A stretch of DNA of 45,297 nucleotides from a bacterium. Lineage in GTDB: Bacteria; Bacillota_I; Bacilli_A; Izemoplasmatales; Izemoplasmataceae. Positions 35,274 through 43,987 of the stretch are shown here, piece after piece (the stretch's first letter is position 1; every line of letters starts with the position of its first letter). Made by a program: the position numbers and the translations under genes. The stretch spans positions 1 through 45,297 of the forward strand of contig JAGYML010000004.1 in assembly GCA_018400615.1 (NCBI GenBank), written 5' to 3'. The notes below the pieces were generated by a model. It searched no databases and was not told where the DNA came from. It saw only the letters and a list, made by a program, of their open reading frames with translations.

Positions 35274-35992
35274 TGCGTTTAGAAAACAAAGTAGCGGTAG
35301 TAACCGGAGGCGCACAAGGCCTCGGTCAGGAAATGGCCATTCGTTTTGCCAAAGAAGGCGCGAAAGTCATAGCGGTCGACATGCAGGATCTTTCATACGA
35401 ACAGGAAAACGTTGAAGGAAAAATCCTCAATGTCACCGATACTGAAGCTGTCCAGAAGTTCTATGACGAAGTCATCGAACAGTACGGTCAAATCGACATC
35501 CTCGTCAACAATGCGGGCATCACTGCGGATTCAATGACACGCAAGATGACCGATGAACAATGGAACAAGGTCCTCAACGTCAACTTGAAAGGTGTATTCA
35601 ACCTTACCCGTCACATCGGACCTCAGATGGAACAAATCGGCGGCGGTTCAATCATCAACATCTCAAGTGTCGTGGGTGTATTTGGCAATATCGGACAGGC
35701 CAACTACTCGGCTTCAAAAGCCGGTATCATCGGTCTCACCAAAACCTGGGCCAAGGAATTTGCCCGTAAAGGCGTGCCTGTACGGGTCAACGCCATCGCA
35801 CCAGGGTATGTATTGACCGACATCCTGAAAACCGTGCCCCAAGACCTACTCGACAAATTTGCCTCAATGACCATGCTGAAGCGACTTGGTCAACCTGAGG
35901 AAATTGGAAACGCAGCACTCTTCCTAGCCAGTGAAGAAGCAAGCTACATTACCGGACAAGTCATCAACGTAAATGGTGGCATGAGACTTTAA
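35273..35992 (+). CDS. SDR oxidoreductase, FabG/acetoacetyl-CoA reductase-like
   Basis: This is a 239-residue short-chain dehydrogenase. The cofactor-binding motif TGGAQGLGQEMA is at 10-21, NNAGIT at about 81, and the catalytic Ser (ISSVVG), Tyr and Lys (YSASKAG, about 145-149) are present. It probably interconverts 3-oxoacyl and 3-hydroxyacyl thioesters, as FabG does with ACP and PhaB with CoA. Placement next to a thiolase and far from fatty acid synthesis genes favours acetoacetyl-CoA/3-hydroxybutyryl-CoA. It overlaps thiolase by one base. Confidence 0.9.
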   Translation: MRLENKVAVVTGGAQGLGQEMAIRFAKEGAKVIAVDMQDLSYEQENVEGKILNVTDTEAVQKFYDEVIEQYGQIDILVNNAGITADSMTRKMTDEQWNKVLNVNLKGVFNLTRHIGPQMEQIGGGSIINISSVVGVFGNIGQANYSASKAGIIGLTKTWAKEFARKGVPVRVNAIAPGYVLTDILKTVPQDLLDKFASMTMLKRLGQPEEIGNAALFLASEEASYITGQVINVNGGMRL

Positions 35993-36006
35993 ACAGGAGT
36001 GATACC

Positions 36007-37041
36007 ATGGCAAAAGAAACCCATGTAGGCGTTGTAGGTACGGGAATCTACCTACCGAAACATTCACGCAGCGCCAAAGAGATTGCAGAGGCGACCAATG
36101 GAAATTGGACCGAAGACGCAATCATAGAAAAACAGGGCCTTAAAAGCGTACGCGTCGCAGGTGAGGATGAAGGCACCCAGGAAATGGGCGCCTACGCCGC
36201 ACAGGACGCACTCAAACGCACAGGCACTGACCCGCTTGACATCGACGTCATCCTTGATATCGGTGAAGAGTGGAAAGAATACCCACTCACCACATCCGCT
36301 TTATACGTACAAGGCGTCATCGGGGCCAAGAATGCCTGGGGCATCGATATACAGAATCGTTGTGCCACATCCCTTGGGGCTCTCAAAATCGCCAAGGACA
36401 TGATGATCGCGGACGATGATGTCAACACCATCCTTATTGTAGGAGGGTATAGAAACGGCGACTTCGTTGATTACAGTGATCCTCACATGTCAATGATGTA
36501 CAACTTATCTGCTGGTGGCGGGGCGATGATTCTCAAAAAGAATTATGGCAAGAACGCCGTACTCGGCACCCACATCATCGCCGATGGCACTCTGGCCCGT
36601 ACGGCCGGTGTGGAAATCGGTGGCACCAAAAACCCCATTACCCATGACAACCTGAGTGAAGCGTATAAATCCCTCAGACTCATGCAACCTCAGGTGATGA
36701 AAGACCGTCTCAAGGAAGTCAGTGTGCCAAACTGGTATGCATGCATTGACCGCTCGCTTGAAAAATCAGGCAAAACCCGCAAAGACATCGACTACCTTGC
36801 CATCCTGCATATCAAGCGCTCAGCGCACAATGGCATGATCAAGGATCTGGGTCTCACAGAAGACAACACACTCTATCTTGAAGACTATGGCCACCTCGGC
36901 CAGATTGATCAGATACTGTCCCTGCATCTTGGACTTGAAGAAGGCAAGGTGAAAGACGGATCTACAGTTTCCTTGATTGCGGCAGGCATCGGCTACGTGT
37001 GGGGTGCAAGCGTCATTCAATGGGGTGAATACCATGGATAA
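36007..37041 (+). CDS. KAS III-like (FabH superfamily) enzyme with altered triad
   Basis: This 344-residue thiolase-fold enzyme is of the 3-oxoacyl-ACP synthase III/HMG-CoA synthase type. The nucleophile Cys119 is in IQNRCATSLGA and His268 in AILHIKRSAH. The expected triad Asn of FabH (in YGN) is replaced by His296 in EDYGHLGQID, so the site would be Cys-His-His. It may condense or transfer acyl groups from CoA rather than start fatty acid synthesis. The ribosome site AACAGGAG precedes it, and its end overlaps livH-like by 8 nt, tying it to the importer. The substrate is unknown. Confidence 0.82.
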   Translation: MAKETHVGVVGTGIYLPKHSRSAKEIAEATNGNWTEDAIIEKQGLKSVRVAGEDEGTQEMGAYAAQDALKRTGTDPLDIDVILDIGEEWKEYPLTTSALYVQGVIGAKNAWGIDIQNRCATSLGALKIAKDMMIADDDVNTILIVGGYRNGDFVDYSDPHMSMMYNLSAGGGAMILKKNYGKNAVLGTHIIADGTLARTAGVEIGGTKNPITHDNLSEAYKSLRLMQPQVMKDRLKEVSVPNWYACIDRSLEKSGKTRKDIDYLAILHIKRSAHNGMIKDLGLTEDNTLYLEDYGHLGQIDQILSLHLGLEEGKVKDGSTVSLIAAGIGYVWGASVIQWGEYHG

Positions 37042-37909
37042 TTTTCTGAGTATTCTCTTCAATTCACTTCAAACAGGAAGTGTCTACGCCCTAGCGGCAC
37101 TCGCCATCGTCCTTATCTTCAGAACCAGCAAGACCACGAACTTCGCCCAAGGCTCTATTGGAACACTCAATGCCTATGTTGGGGCGTTGGTTCTCTCAAG
37201 CTGGGGATGGAGTATCTGGGCTGTCGCGCCTGTTTCCATCCTTACGGCGTTCCTGACTGGTGTGCTGATTGATACCTTCATCATAAGACCTGCAGCCAAA
37301 GTCAACAGAATCGCCAAGCAGATCATCACCCTCGGCCTCATCATGATCATCACCGGAATCACCCCATTTCTTTTCGGGGTCGATCCATATCAACTGCCAA
37401 GGTTCATTCCTAGTGGCAGCGTGGATGTTCTGGGTGCAAGTCTGAGATTCAATACCGTATTCACAGTACTCATTTCACTCGTACTCATGGGCGCTATCTT
37501 CTGGTTTATTCAGAAAACCAAATGGGGCCTTGCGATAAGGGTCACGGCATCCAACGAAGTGACCTCCAAACTGATGGGTGTGCCGACCAAGACCGTCACC
37601 ATGATGTCCTGGGCAACCGCCGCAATGCTAGGGACGCTCGCTGCGCTTATCATTGCACCTTCAGGCAGTGTCAATCCGAACATGATGTTCAATGTGCAGG
37701 TCAGTGCATTCTTTGCAGGGGTCTTCGGAGGGTTCCAAACCTTCTATGGTCCTGTACTTGCAGCCTTTATTATAGCCTTTGCCAGAAACACGACAGCTTT
37801 TTATGTCACAGACATATGGGGCGACGTACTCGTATACATGGTAATCCTTGTATTCCTGTTCTTCAAACCTTATGGAATTTTCGGCAAAGCGCCGGTCAAG
37901 AAAGTGTAG
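37034..37909 (+). CDS. livH: LIV-type ABC transporter permease (LivH family)
   Basis: This 291-residue membrane protein has about eight hydrophobic segments. It starts with the LivH-like QTGSVYALAALAIVLIFRTS followed by NFAQGSIGTL, and a cytoplasmic coupling motif ASNEVTSKLMGVP fits the family EAA-like loop. It pairs with the LivM-like permease to form the channel of a HAAT-type importer. Such importers take branched-chain amino acids but also amides, urea and aromatic or short acids, so the gene symbol denotes family only. The start at 37034 overlaps the KAS III-like gene by 8 nt. Confidence 0.9.
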   Translation: MDNFLSILFNSLQTGSVYALAALAIVLIFRTSKTTNFAQGSIGTLNAYVGALVLSSWGWSIWAVAPVSILTAFLTGVLIDTFIIRPAAKVNRIAKQIITLGLIMIITGITPFLFGVDPYQLPRFIPSGSVDVLGASLRFNTVFTVLISLVLMGAIFWFIQKTKWGLAIRVTASNEVTSKLMGVPTKTVTMMSWATAAMLGTLAALIIAPSGSVNPNMMFNVQVSAFFAGVFGGFQTFYGPVLAAFIIAFARNTTAFYVTDIWGDVLVYMVILVFLFFKPYGIFGKAPVKKV

Positions 37910-37918
37910 GTGTGACAA

Positions 37919-38986
37919 ATGACAGATAAACCTAAAGAAAACAAACTGCTTGAATACTGGAACGCTTTTGCGACTCTGGTAAAACGTCACCCCCACGTAC
38001 AATACCTTATCTTCGGTCTTGTCCTTGTCCTTTTTGGTTATTTATCCAGTGTGGGCGTCTTGCCATCCTATTACAACAGCGTGTTCGCATATATCATCAT
38101 ATTCACCATAGTGGCATTGGGCCTCAATCTGCTTCTTGGGTTCAGTGGCCTCATTTCTCTCGCCTCCTCATCCTTCATTGGAGTTGGGGCGCTTGGCACA
38201 GGTGTATTTCTAAATCTGGGATTGCCATTTGAAATCGCGGCTTTGCTTGCAATTGTATCTGCAGCCATCATCGGGTCTTTGATTGGACTCTTGTCGTCAA
38301 AGATTTCAGGTATCTATCTCGCCATCTCGACATTGTTTATCGCAGAGATTCTCAGGCAAATATTCACATCCCTTGAGATGTTCGGAGGCGAGCGTCTTGA
38401 CATAGGCACCGTGGAGTTGCTTGGATTCCTGGAACTCTCTAGAAACAGCCGTGCTCAGAGATTCTATCTATTCGCCATTATGGCGATTGTCATGGCAGTC
38501 ATGATGATGGTAACTTACAACATCATAAAAAGCAGAAGCGGGCGAGCCTTCATGGGCATCAGCCGTAGTGAAAACTCCGCCGCCGCCATGGGCATCAGTC
38601 CACTTAAATACCGGGTAATGGCGTTCACCATTGCGACCATCTTTGCAGCTGTTGCGGGTGTGCTTTACGCACTTTACTATCAAAACGCGCCCACAAGGCA
38701 GTGGGGATTGCTTCAAAGTCTCACCATCATCGCCATCGTGGTTGTAGGCGGCTTCAAATCCATCTATGGCATGTTCTTGGGCGCCTTTATCATCCACGGA
38801 CTTTCAGAATTGTTCTTAAAAGAGCTTCTGGGCGATGTTTCCTACATCTTCTCAGGGATCCTGCTTATAGTCGTCATCCTTTTCTACCCCAAAGGTGTTG
38901 CACACATATGGGTAGACATCAGGAAACTTTACTACAAATTCAAATACCGAAACAAAGAAAAGGATGTGATCAAAGATGAAACATGA
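37919..38986 (+). CDS. livM: LIV-type ABC transporter permease (LivM family)
   Basis: This 355-residue membrane protein has about ten hydrophobic segments. Family motifs are the GLNLLLGFSGLISLASSSFIGVGA region (partly GLNLLLGFSGLISL) and the coupling loop SRSGRAFMGISRSENSAAAMGI. It is the second half of the importer channel. The start at 37919 follows AGGTGTGAC at the end of livH. Its end overlaps the ATPase gene by 11 nt, as is typical for tightly coupled ABC operons. Confidence 0.92.
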   Translation: MTDKPKENKLLEYWNAFATLVKRHPHVQYLIFGLVLVLFGYLSSVGVLPSYYNSVFAYIIIFTIVALGLNLLLGFSGLISLASSSFIGVGALGTGVFLNLGLPFEIAALLAIVSAAIIGSLIGLLSSKISGIYLAISTLFIAEILRQIFTSLEMFGGERLDIGTVELLGFLELSRNSRAQRFYLFAIMAIVMAVMMMVTYNIIKSRSGRAFMGISRSENSAAAMGISPLKYRVMAFTIATIFAAVAGVLYALYYQNAPTRQWGLLQSLTIIAIVVVGGFKSIYGMFLGAFIIHGLSELFLKELLGDVSYIFSGILLIVVILFYPKGVAHIWVDIRKLYYKFKYRNKEKDVIKDET

Positions 38987-39764
38987 CGATTACGTCTTGA
39001 AACTTGACAATGTAACCATGCGTTTTGGGGGTCTTACAGCTGTAAACGGTCTTAGCTTCAGCATCAAGCCCAAGGAAATCGTGGGATTGATTGGTCCCAA
39101 CGGCGCAGGAAAAACAACCATATTCAATTGTGTCACGCAATTTTATGACACATATGAAGGCGCCATCAGTTTCAAAAATGATGAGGGCTCTGTAAATCTG
39201 AAAGACCACAAGGTGACTGAAGTCATTGACCTCGGGATTGCGAGAACCTTTCAAAACATTGAACTCGTACCAGATCTCAGTGTCCTTGACAACATCATGA
39301 TAGGCGCGCACAACACATTTAAAACAGGCGTTGTGCAACACATATTCCGTACACCGAAAGCGAAAGCGGAGGAGAAGGCCATTAGAGAAAAGGCCGTCGA
39401 AGCGCTCAAATTCATGCATATCGATCATCTCAAGGATCAGTTTGCAGGCGGTCAGCCTTATGGGGTACAAAAGAAAATAGAAATTGCCCGCACACTCATG
39501 AGCAATCCGAAGCTGATTATCTTAGATGAGCCGGCAGCCGGCCTCAATGACAATGAAACCGATGAGCTTGAAGCCCTTATTCACCGTATCAGGGATGAAT
39601 ATGGTGCCTCTATCTTGCTTATCGAACATGACATGGGATTCGTGATGGAAATCTGCGACAGGGTCTGCGCCATCAACTTCGGCCAGTTCCTTGCGATGGA
39701 TACCCCTAAAAAAATTCAAAATCACCCCGATGTCCAAGAAGCCTATCTTGGGAAGGAGGAGTGA
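38976..39764 (+). CDS. livG: LIV-type ABC transporter ATP-binding protein (LivG family)
   Basis: This is a 262-residue ABC ATPase. Walker A GPNGAGKTT is at about 45 and Walker B LIILDEPAAGLN at about 183, with the switch His in LLIEHDMGFV. The signature is the degenerate LivG form (FAGGQPYGVQKKIEIARTL) rather than LSGGQ, which is normal for this subfamily. It forms the motor pair with the following LivF-like protein. The stop lies beside the ribosome site of livF. Confidence 0.93.
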   Translation: MKHDDYVLKLDNVTMRFGGLTAVNGLSFSIKPKEIVGLIGPNGAGKTTIFNCVTQFYDTYEGAISFKNDEGSVNLKDHKVTEVIDLGIARTFQNIELVPDLSVLDNIMIGAHNTFKTGVVQHIFRTPKAKAEEKAIREKAVEALKFMHIDHLKDQFAGGQPYGVQKKIEIARTLMSNPKLIILDEPAAGLNDNETDELEALIHRIRDEYGASILLIEHDMGFVMEICDRVCAINFGQFLAMDTPKKIQNHPDVQEAYLGKEE

Positions 39765-39766
39765 GC

Positions 39767-40501
39767 ATGGCAAAAACATTGCTTGATATCAAAGACCTTA
39801 CAGTCAGCTACGGTCCGATCACCGCGGTAAAGAATGTGAATCTTTCTGTAAAGGAAGGCAGCATTGTCGCCATACTTGGCGCAAATGGTGCGGGGAAGAC
39901 CACTGTACTCAAAAAGGTGAGTGGCATCGTCGGAGCCGACAACGGATCCATCACGTTCGGTGACACCCTTATTACCGATACCGCGCCTGAGAAAATCACC
40001 AAAATGGGCATCATACAGTCGCCTGAAGGCCGTCAGATATTCAGTGATCTCACTGTATATGAGAACCTCATCATCGGCGCATTCACAGTCAAATCAGGTG
40101 AAAAGAAACGCGACGCCATCATCAAGGAGAACCTTGAACTGGTGTATGAGACATTCCCGGTTTTGAAAGAAAGAAAAAACCAGGTATCCGCCTCACTCTC
40201 AGGTGGCGAACAGCAAATGCTCGCAATCGGACGCGCACTCATGAATACACCGAAACTGCTCATCCTAGACGAGCCGTCACTCGGACTCGCACCCATGATA
40301 GTGAAAAACATTTTTGACATCATCAAGAAACTCAATAAAGCAGGCACCACTGTACTCATTGTGGAACAAAATGCATTGCAGACACTCAAGATTGCCGATT
40401 ACGCCTACGTGCTTCAGGTTGGTAAGATCATCAAAGAAGGCGACGCCCACAAGATGATGAACGACCCAGAACTCATTGAAGCGTATCTCGGTAAAAAATA
40501 A
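39767..40501 (+). CDS. livF: LIV-type ABC transporter ATP-binding protein (LivF family)
   Basis: This is a 244-residue ABC ATPase. Walker A GANGAGKTT is near residue 40, Q-loop SPEGRQIFSDLTV, signature SLSGGEQQMLAIGRAL, Walker B LLILDEPSLGLAP and switch His-like position VEQNALQTL. Start ATG 39767 lies 7 nt after AAGGAGG; a GTG at 39761 would be too close. It is followed by a stem-loop and then the binding lipoprotein gene. Confidence 0.93.
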   Translation: MAKTLLDIKDLTVSYGPITAVKNVNLSVKEGSIVAILGANGAGKTTVLKKVSGIVGADNGSITFGDTLITDTAPEKITKMGIIQSPEGRQIFSDLTVYENLIIGAFTVKSGEKKRDAIIKENLELVYETFPVLKERKNQVSASLSGGEQQMLAIGRALMNTPKLLILDEPSLGLAPMIVKNIFDIIKKLNKAGTTVLIVEQNALQTLKIADYAYVLQVGKIIKEGDAHKMMNDPELIEAYLGKK

Positions 40502-40503
40502 GC

Positions 40504-40530
40504 GATTAGACTGTAAAAAAACAGTTAATC
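40504..40530 (+). other. Stem-loop between livF and the binding-protein gene
   Basis: GATTA(G)ACTGT pairs with ACAGTTAATC around an A-only loop. It lacks a T-run, so it is more likely an mRNA stability or processing element that lets the binding protein be made in excess. Confidence 0.45.
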
Positions 40531-40559
40531 ATAAAAAAAAGAAACCATAGGAGGGTATC

Positions 40560-41795
40560 ATGAAAAAGATTTTATTATTCTTAGTAATGGTGAGTGGGAT
40601 TTTTACACTCGCCGCATGTGGAGGCCTTGAAGAGGAAGACGTACAAGGTGTCACAGACGACTCTATCTTAGTAGGGAACACAGCCGCAACAAGCGGTGGA
40701 TTCGCATCCGTTGGAGAACCGTTCAACGCAGCGATTCAATCCTACTTCGATATGGTGAACGAAGATGGCGGTATCGCCGGACGTGAAATCAACTTCGAAC
40801 ACTATGATGACGAATTTGATGGATCACAAGGTCAGACATTCACAGAACGCCTCGTCGAAGATGATGAAGTATTCGCACTCGTAGGCCACTTCGGAACCCC
40901 TACAGTCGGAGCAACCCTTGATTATCTTAAAGACAAAGGCATTCCCCAAGTGTACTACGCAACCGGTATCAGTGCCCTGTTCAATCAGGACGCTGAAGGT
41001 GGAGAACGTGCAAGCTTCCCAGTTCAGCCGATTTATGACGCTGAAGGTGAAGTCATGGTCGCACGGGCCTACGCAGAAGACAACGCTTCAAAAATCGGGG
41101 TCATCTACACCAACGCCGATGATGGGAACGGAATGCTCAATGGGATTGAACTACGCGCAGAAGATCTTGGCATAGAACTCGTGACGCAACAAGTCGCACC
41201 CGATGCAAGTGACATGTCAAGTGCCGCTACAGCGATTCAATCTGAAGACGTTGATTCCGTTATCGTCGCAGCCAACCAAGTCCCTGCACAAACCGCTATT
41301 AAAGCACTTTATGATGCAGGCAACACCGCAAATATCTACACCAGTTATGTAAACGCAGCTGCATCATTCATCGAAAACCTTGCGACTGAAATTGATTCTG
41401 GTCAATTCAAAGTATACGCAAGTGCATGGGTAGACATCTTTGATTCTGAAGGAAACTTCAACGAAGGCTACACCACATTCACTGAAAACGTCGATAGCGA
41501 CTATGCAGCCAACTCATATGCCATGGCTGGCTGGATTGCGGCTCACTTCTTCGTAGAAGGTTTGAGACGCGTTGGAGAAGACGAACTCACTTGGGATTCT
41601 TACATTGACGCAATGGAAGAAGACCCTGTTGAAAACCCAATGGGTGGAATCGTTGATTATTCTGACGGTTTACGTGTTGGGACTCAGGCAATGGCGCTTC
41701 TAGAAGCCACCACCGCAGACATTGATTCAGACAATCCAACTTACGAATGGGCAAACTACCGTTCAGTGGAAGACATCGAAAGTATCCTAGAATAA
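40560..41795 (+). CDS. ABC transporter substrate-binding lipoprotein (LivK-like)
   Basis: This 411-residue protein starts with a lipoprotein signal: MKK, a hydrophobic stretch, then the lipobox LAAC with Cys20 as the lipid-bearing residue. The mature part is a type I periplasmic-binding fold typical of HAAT importers (ILVGNTAATSGGFASVG, INFEHYDDEFDGSQG, FALVGHFGTPTVGATLDYL and others). It captures the substrate at the outer face of the membrane and delivers it to LivHM. The mature protein is acidic (many Asp and Glu), which may reflect a saline habitat. The start at 40560 follows TAGGAGGG. The ligand cannot be read from sequence. Confidence 0.92.
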   Translation: MKKILLFLVMVSGIFTLAACGGLEEEDVQGVTDDSILVGNTAATSGGFASVGEPFNAAIQSYFDMVNEDGGIAGREINFEHYDDEFDGSQGQTFTERLVEDDEVFALVGHFGTPTVGATLDYLKDKGIPQVYYATGISALFNQDAEGGERASFPVQPIYDAEGEVMVARAYAEDNASKIGVIYTNADDGNGMLNGIELRAEDLGIELVTQQVAPDASDMSSAATAIQSEDVDSVIVAANQVPAQTAIKALYDAGNTANIYTSYVNAAASFIENLATEIDSGQFKVYASAWVDIFDSEGNFNEGYTTFTENVDSDYAANSYAMAGWIAAHFFVEGLRRVGEDELTWDSYIDAMEEDPVENPMGGIVDYSDGLRVGTQAMALLEATTADIDSDNPTYEWANYRSVEDIESILE

Positions 41796-41810
41796 TAGCA
41801 TTTGGGTTTA

Positions 41811-41828
41811 GGGCGATGCAAATCGCCC
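41811..41828 (+). other. GC-rich hairpin between the lipoprotein and CoA-transferase genes
   Basis: GGGCGAT pairs with ATCGCCC around GCAA, followed by a T/C-rich stretch without a full T-run. It may act as a weak terminator or attenuator that lowers expression of the downstream genes. Confidence 0.5.
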
Positions 41829-41855
41829 TTCACTCTTTTGAAAGGAAGATATCTT

Positions 41856-43154
41856 ATGGCAAAAATCATTACAATGGATGAAGCACTGAAGAAAATCAAA
41901 AACCATGACCACATCATCTCAGGCATGGCCGCCGCAGAAGGGCGAGAATTCTTTAGCCGTCTTCATGAAATTGCGGACCGTGTCAATGAAGTCCACATCG
42001 ACAACTGCCTGCCCCTCAAAGGCTATGACTTCATGACTAACGATCAATACGTCAACACTTTCAATGTGAACAGCTGGTTCTTTTCAGGAGACTTGAGAAA
42101 AGCCTTCAAAAACGGCAATATTGCCTACATCCCCAACCACCTGCATTTCGCAGGCGTCAAAAGAGCCCAGCATATCGCACCGGACGTTTATGTCGGAAAC
42201 GCCACACCACCCGACAAACACGGCTTCGTGTCCCTATCGACTTGCAACGTGTATGAAAAACTCATGATTGAAAAAGCGAAGACCGTTATCTTGGAAATCA
42301 ACCCGAACCTTCCACGCACCCACGGTGATGTCGAGGTGCATGAATCGGATGTCGACTATTTTGTAAAAGTCGACTACGAAACCCCCGTCCTCCCCGATAT
42401 GGAACCCAATGAAAAAGATGAGAAGATCGGTCAGGCCATTGCGGACATGATTCATGATGGCGATACGATTCAACTTGGAATCGGTGGGATTCCAAATGCC
42501 GTAGCGAACGCCCTTCACGACAAGAAAGACCTCGGTGTTCATACGGAAATGCTTACCACAGGCTTCATGAAACTATTCAGAAGTGGGGCTATCACCAATA
42601 AGAAAAAGACCCTTCACAAAGGGAAAATGGTGTGTGCCTTTGCGCTTGGAACCAAGGAACTCTATGAGTTCATCGATGACAACCCTGCGGTCATGATGCT
42701 CGATGGCAACTATGTCAACGACCCGTACGTCATTGGTCTCAATGACAACCAGGTTTCAATAAACACCACCATTGAAGTGGATTTGACTGGCCAGTGTGCC
42801 AGTGAATCCATCGGAACCAAACACTTCAGCGGAACCGGTGGACAAACCGATACCGCAACAGGGGCGCAACGGGCTAAAAACGGTCGTAGTTTCATTACGC
42901 TTTATTCTACGGCGAACGTGAAAAACCCTGAAACCGGCAAACGCGAGGAAATTTCAAAAATCGTACCGACCCTTCGCCCGGGGGCAGGCGTGACACTCTC
43001 ACGCAATGATGTGGATTACGTCGTGACCGAGTACGGGGTTGCCGCGCTCAGAGGCACCACCGTCAAGGAACGTGTTGAACGGCTCATCGCCATCGCCCAT
43101 CCAAAATTCCGTGACGAACTCCTTGAAAAAGCCAAGGAAATCGGGTATATCTAA
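41856..43154 (+). CDS. Acetyl-CoA hydrolase/transferase family CoA-transferase
   Basis: This 432-residue protein of the class I CoA-transferase group includes 4-hydroxybutyrate and butyryl-CoA:acetate CoA-transferases. Motifs are GIGGIPNAVANAL, VHTEMLTTGFMKLFRSGAITN (with a Glu at about 230, the probable catalytic residue by comparison with that group), the late GGQTDTATGAQRAKNG and VTEYGVAALRG. It would activate an imported acid by taking CoA from acetyl-CoA or another thioester. The start at 41856 follows AAAGGAAGAT; an upstream extension from 41802 is unlikely. Its TAA stop overlaps the next ATG by one base. Confidence 0.9.
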   Translation: MAKIITMDEALKKIKNHDHIISGMAAAEGREFFSRLHEIADRVNEVHIDNCLPLKGYDFMTNDQYVNTFNVNSWFFSGDLRKAFKNGNIAYIPNHLHFAGVKRAQHIAPDVYVGNATPPDKHGFVSLSTCNVYEKLMIEKAKTVILEINPNLPRTHGDVEVHESDVDYFVKVDYETPVLPDMEPNEKDEKIGQAIADMIHDGDTIQLGIGGIPNAVANALHDKKDLGVHTEMLTTGFMKLFRSGAITNKKKTLHKGKMVCAFALGTKELYEFIDDNPAVMMLDGNYVNDPYVIGLNDNQVSINTTIEVDLTGQCASESIGTKHFSGTGGQTDTATGAQRAKNGRSFITLYSTANVKNPETGKREEISKIVPTLRPGAGVTLSRNDVDYVVTEYGVAALRGTTVKERVERLIAIAHPKFRDELLEKAKEIGYI

Positions 43155-43975
43155 TGGCCTATTTTACATTCCAGGGAAAAAGCGTATATTATAAGGTTGA
43201 GGGCAACCCTGAAAACGCCCCTCTCATGATTCTCAACGGCATCATGATGAGTCATAAAAGCTGGGAACTTTTCGTGCCCAATCTGATTGAACATTTTCAA
43301 GTCATCAGACTCGACATGCTTGATCAGGGTGAAAGCGACAAACTGGAAGCGGGCTACACTCAGGAACTTCAGGCGGATATGCTCAGTGCACTCATAAAGC
43401 ACATCGGATTTGAAAAAGTCCATCTCGCAGGCATATCCTATGGGGGCAACGTCGCCCTTCAATTCGCACTCAAATACCCTGAACAAACCCATAAAATCGT
43501 GCTTTTCAATGCGGTTGCAAGAACCTCAGAATGGCTTAGAGACATCGGACGCGGCTGGAACAAGGTCGCCCTTACACGCAACGGGGAAGCGTATTACCAC
43601 GTCACCATCCCACTTATCTATTCCCCGAATTTCTATTCACGCAAAATCGACTGGATGGAAAAAAGAAAGAAAACCCTTATTCCCGTGTTTAGCACACCGG
43701 AGTTTTTAGATGCCATGATCAGGCTTACCAATAGCGCTGAGAGCCATGACGTCTTTGATAAACTCCCACAAATAAAGACCCCGACGCTCGTCGTCGCGGC
43801 CGATCAGGACATGCTCACCCCGCCCCATGAACAAGAAGCCATCGTAGACGCCATGCCCAACGCACGGTTGATCACCCTACGAGAAACCGGGCATGCAAGC
43901 ATGTATGAAAGACCTGAACTTTTCGTAACCACCCTTGTGGGGTATCTGTCTCACGAGGACCACTATACGATCTAG
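43154..43975 (+). CDS. Alpha/beta hydrolase, first of two
   Basis: This is a 273-residue alpha/beta-hydrolase. The nucleophile elbow is GISYGG with Ser95, the acid is in VVAADQDMLTPP (about 218) and the His in RETGHASMYE (about 246). The N-terminal ILNGIMMSHKSWE replaces the common HG oxyanion motif with NG. The family covers esterases, lactonases and C-C hydrolases, so the reaction is not determined. It overlaps the CoA-transferase gene by one base and precedes a related hydrolase, so a supply of free acid for the CoA-transferase is plausible. Confidence 0.88.
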   Translation: MAYFTFQGKSVYYKVEGNPENAPLMILNGIMMSHKSWELFVPNLIEHFQVIRLDMLDQGESDKLEAGYTQELQADMLSALIKHIGFEKVHLAGISYGGNVALQFALKYPEQTHKIVLFNAVARTSEWLRDIGRGWNKVALTRNGEAYYHVTIPLIYSPNFYSRKIDWMEKRKKTLIPVFSTPEFLDAMIRLTNSAESHDVFDKLPQIKTPTLVVAADQDMLTPPHEQEAIVDAMPNARLITLRETGHASMYERPELFVTTLVGYLSHEDHYTI

Positions 43976-43987
43976 GAGGTTTTTAAA

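Noticed and set aside
38976-39764. LivG-like ATPase apparently lacking the LSGGQ signature
   Set aside because: A degenerate signature with GQ and EIAR is normal for LivG proteins, so this is not a broken gene.
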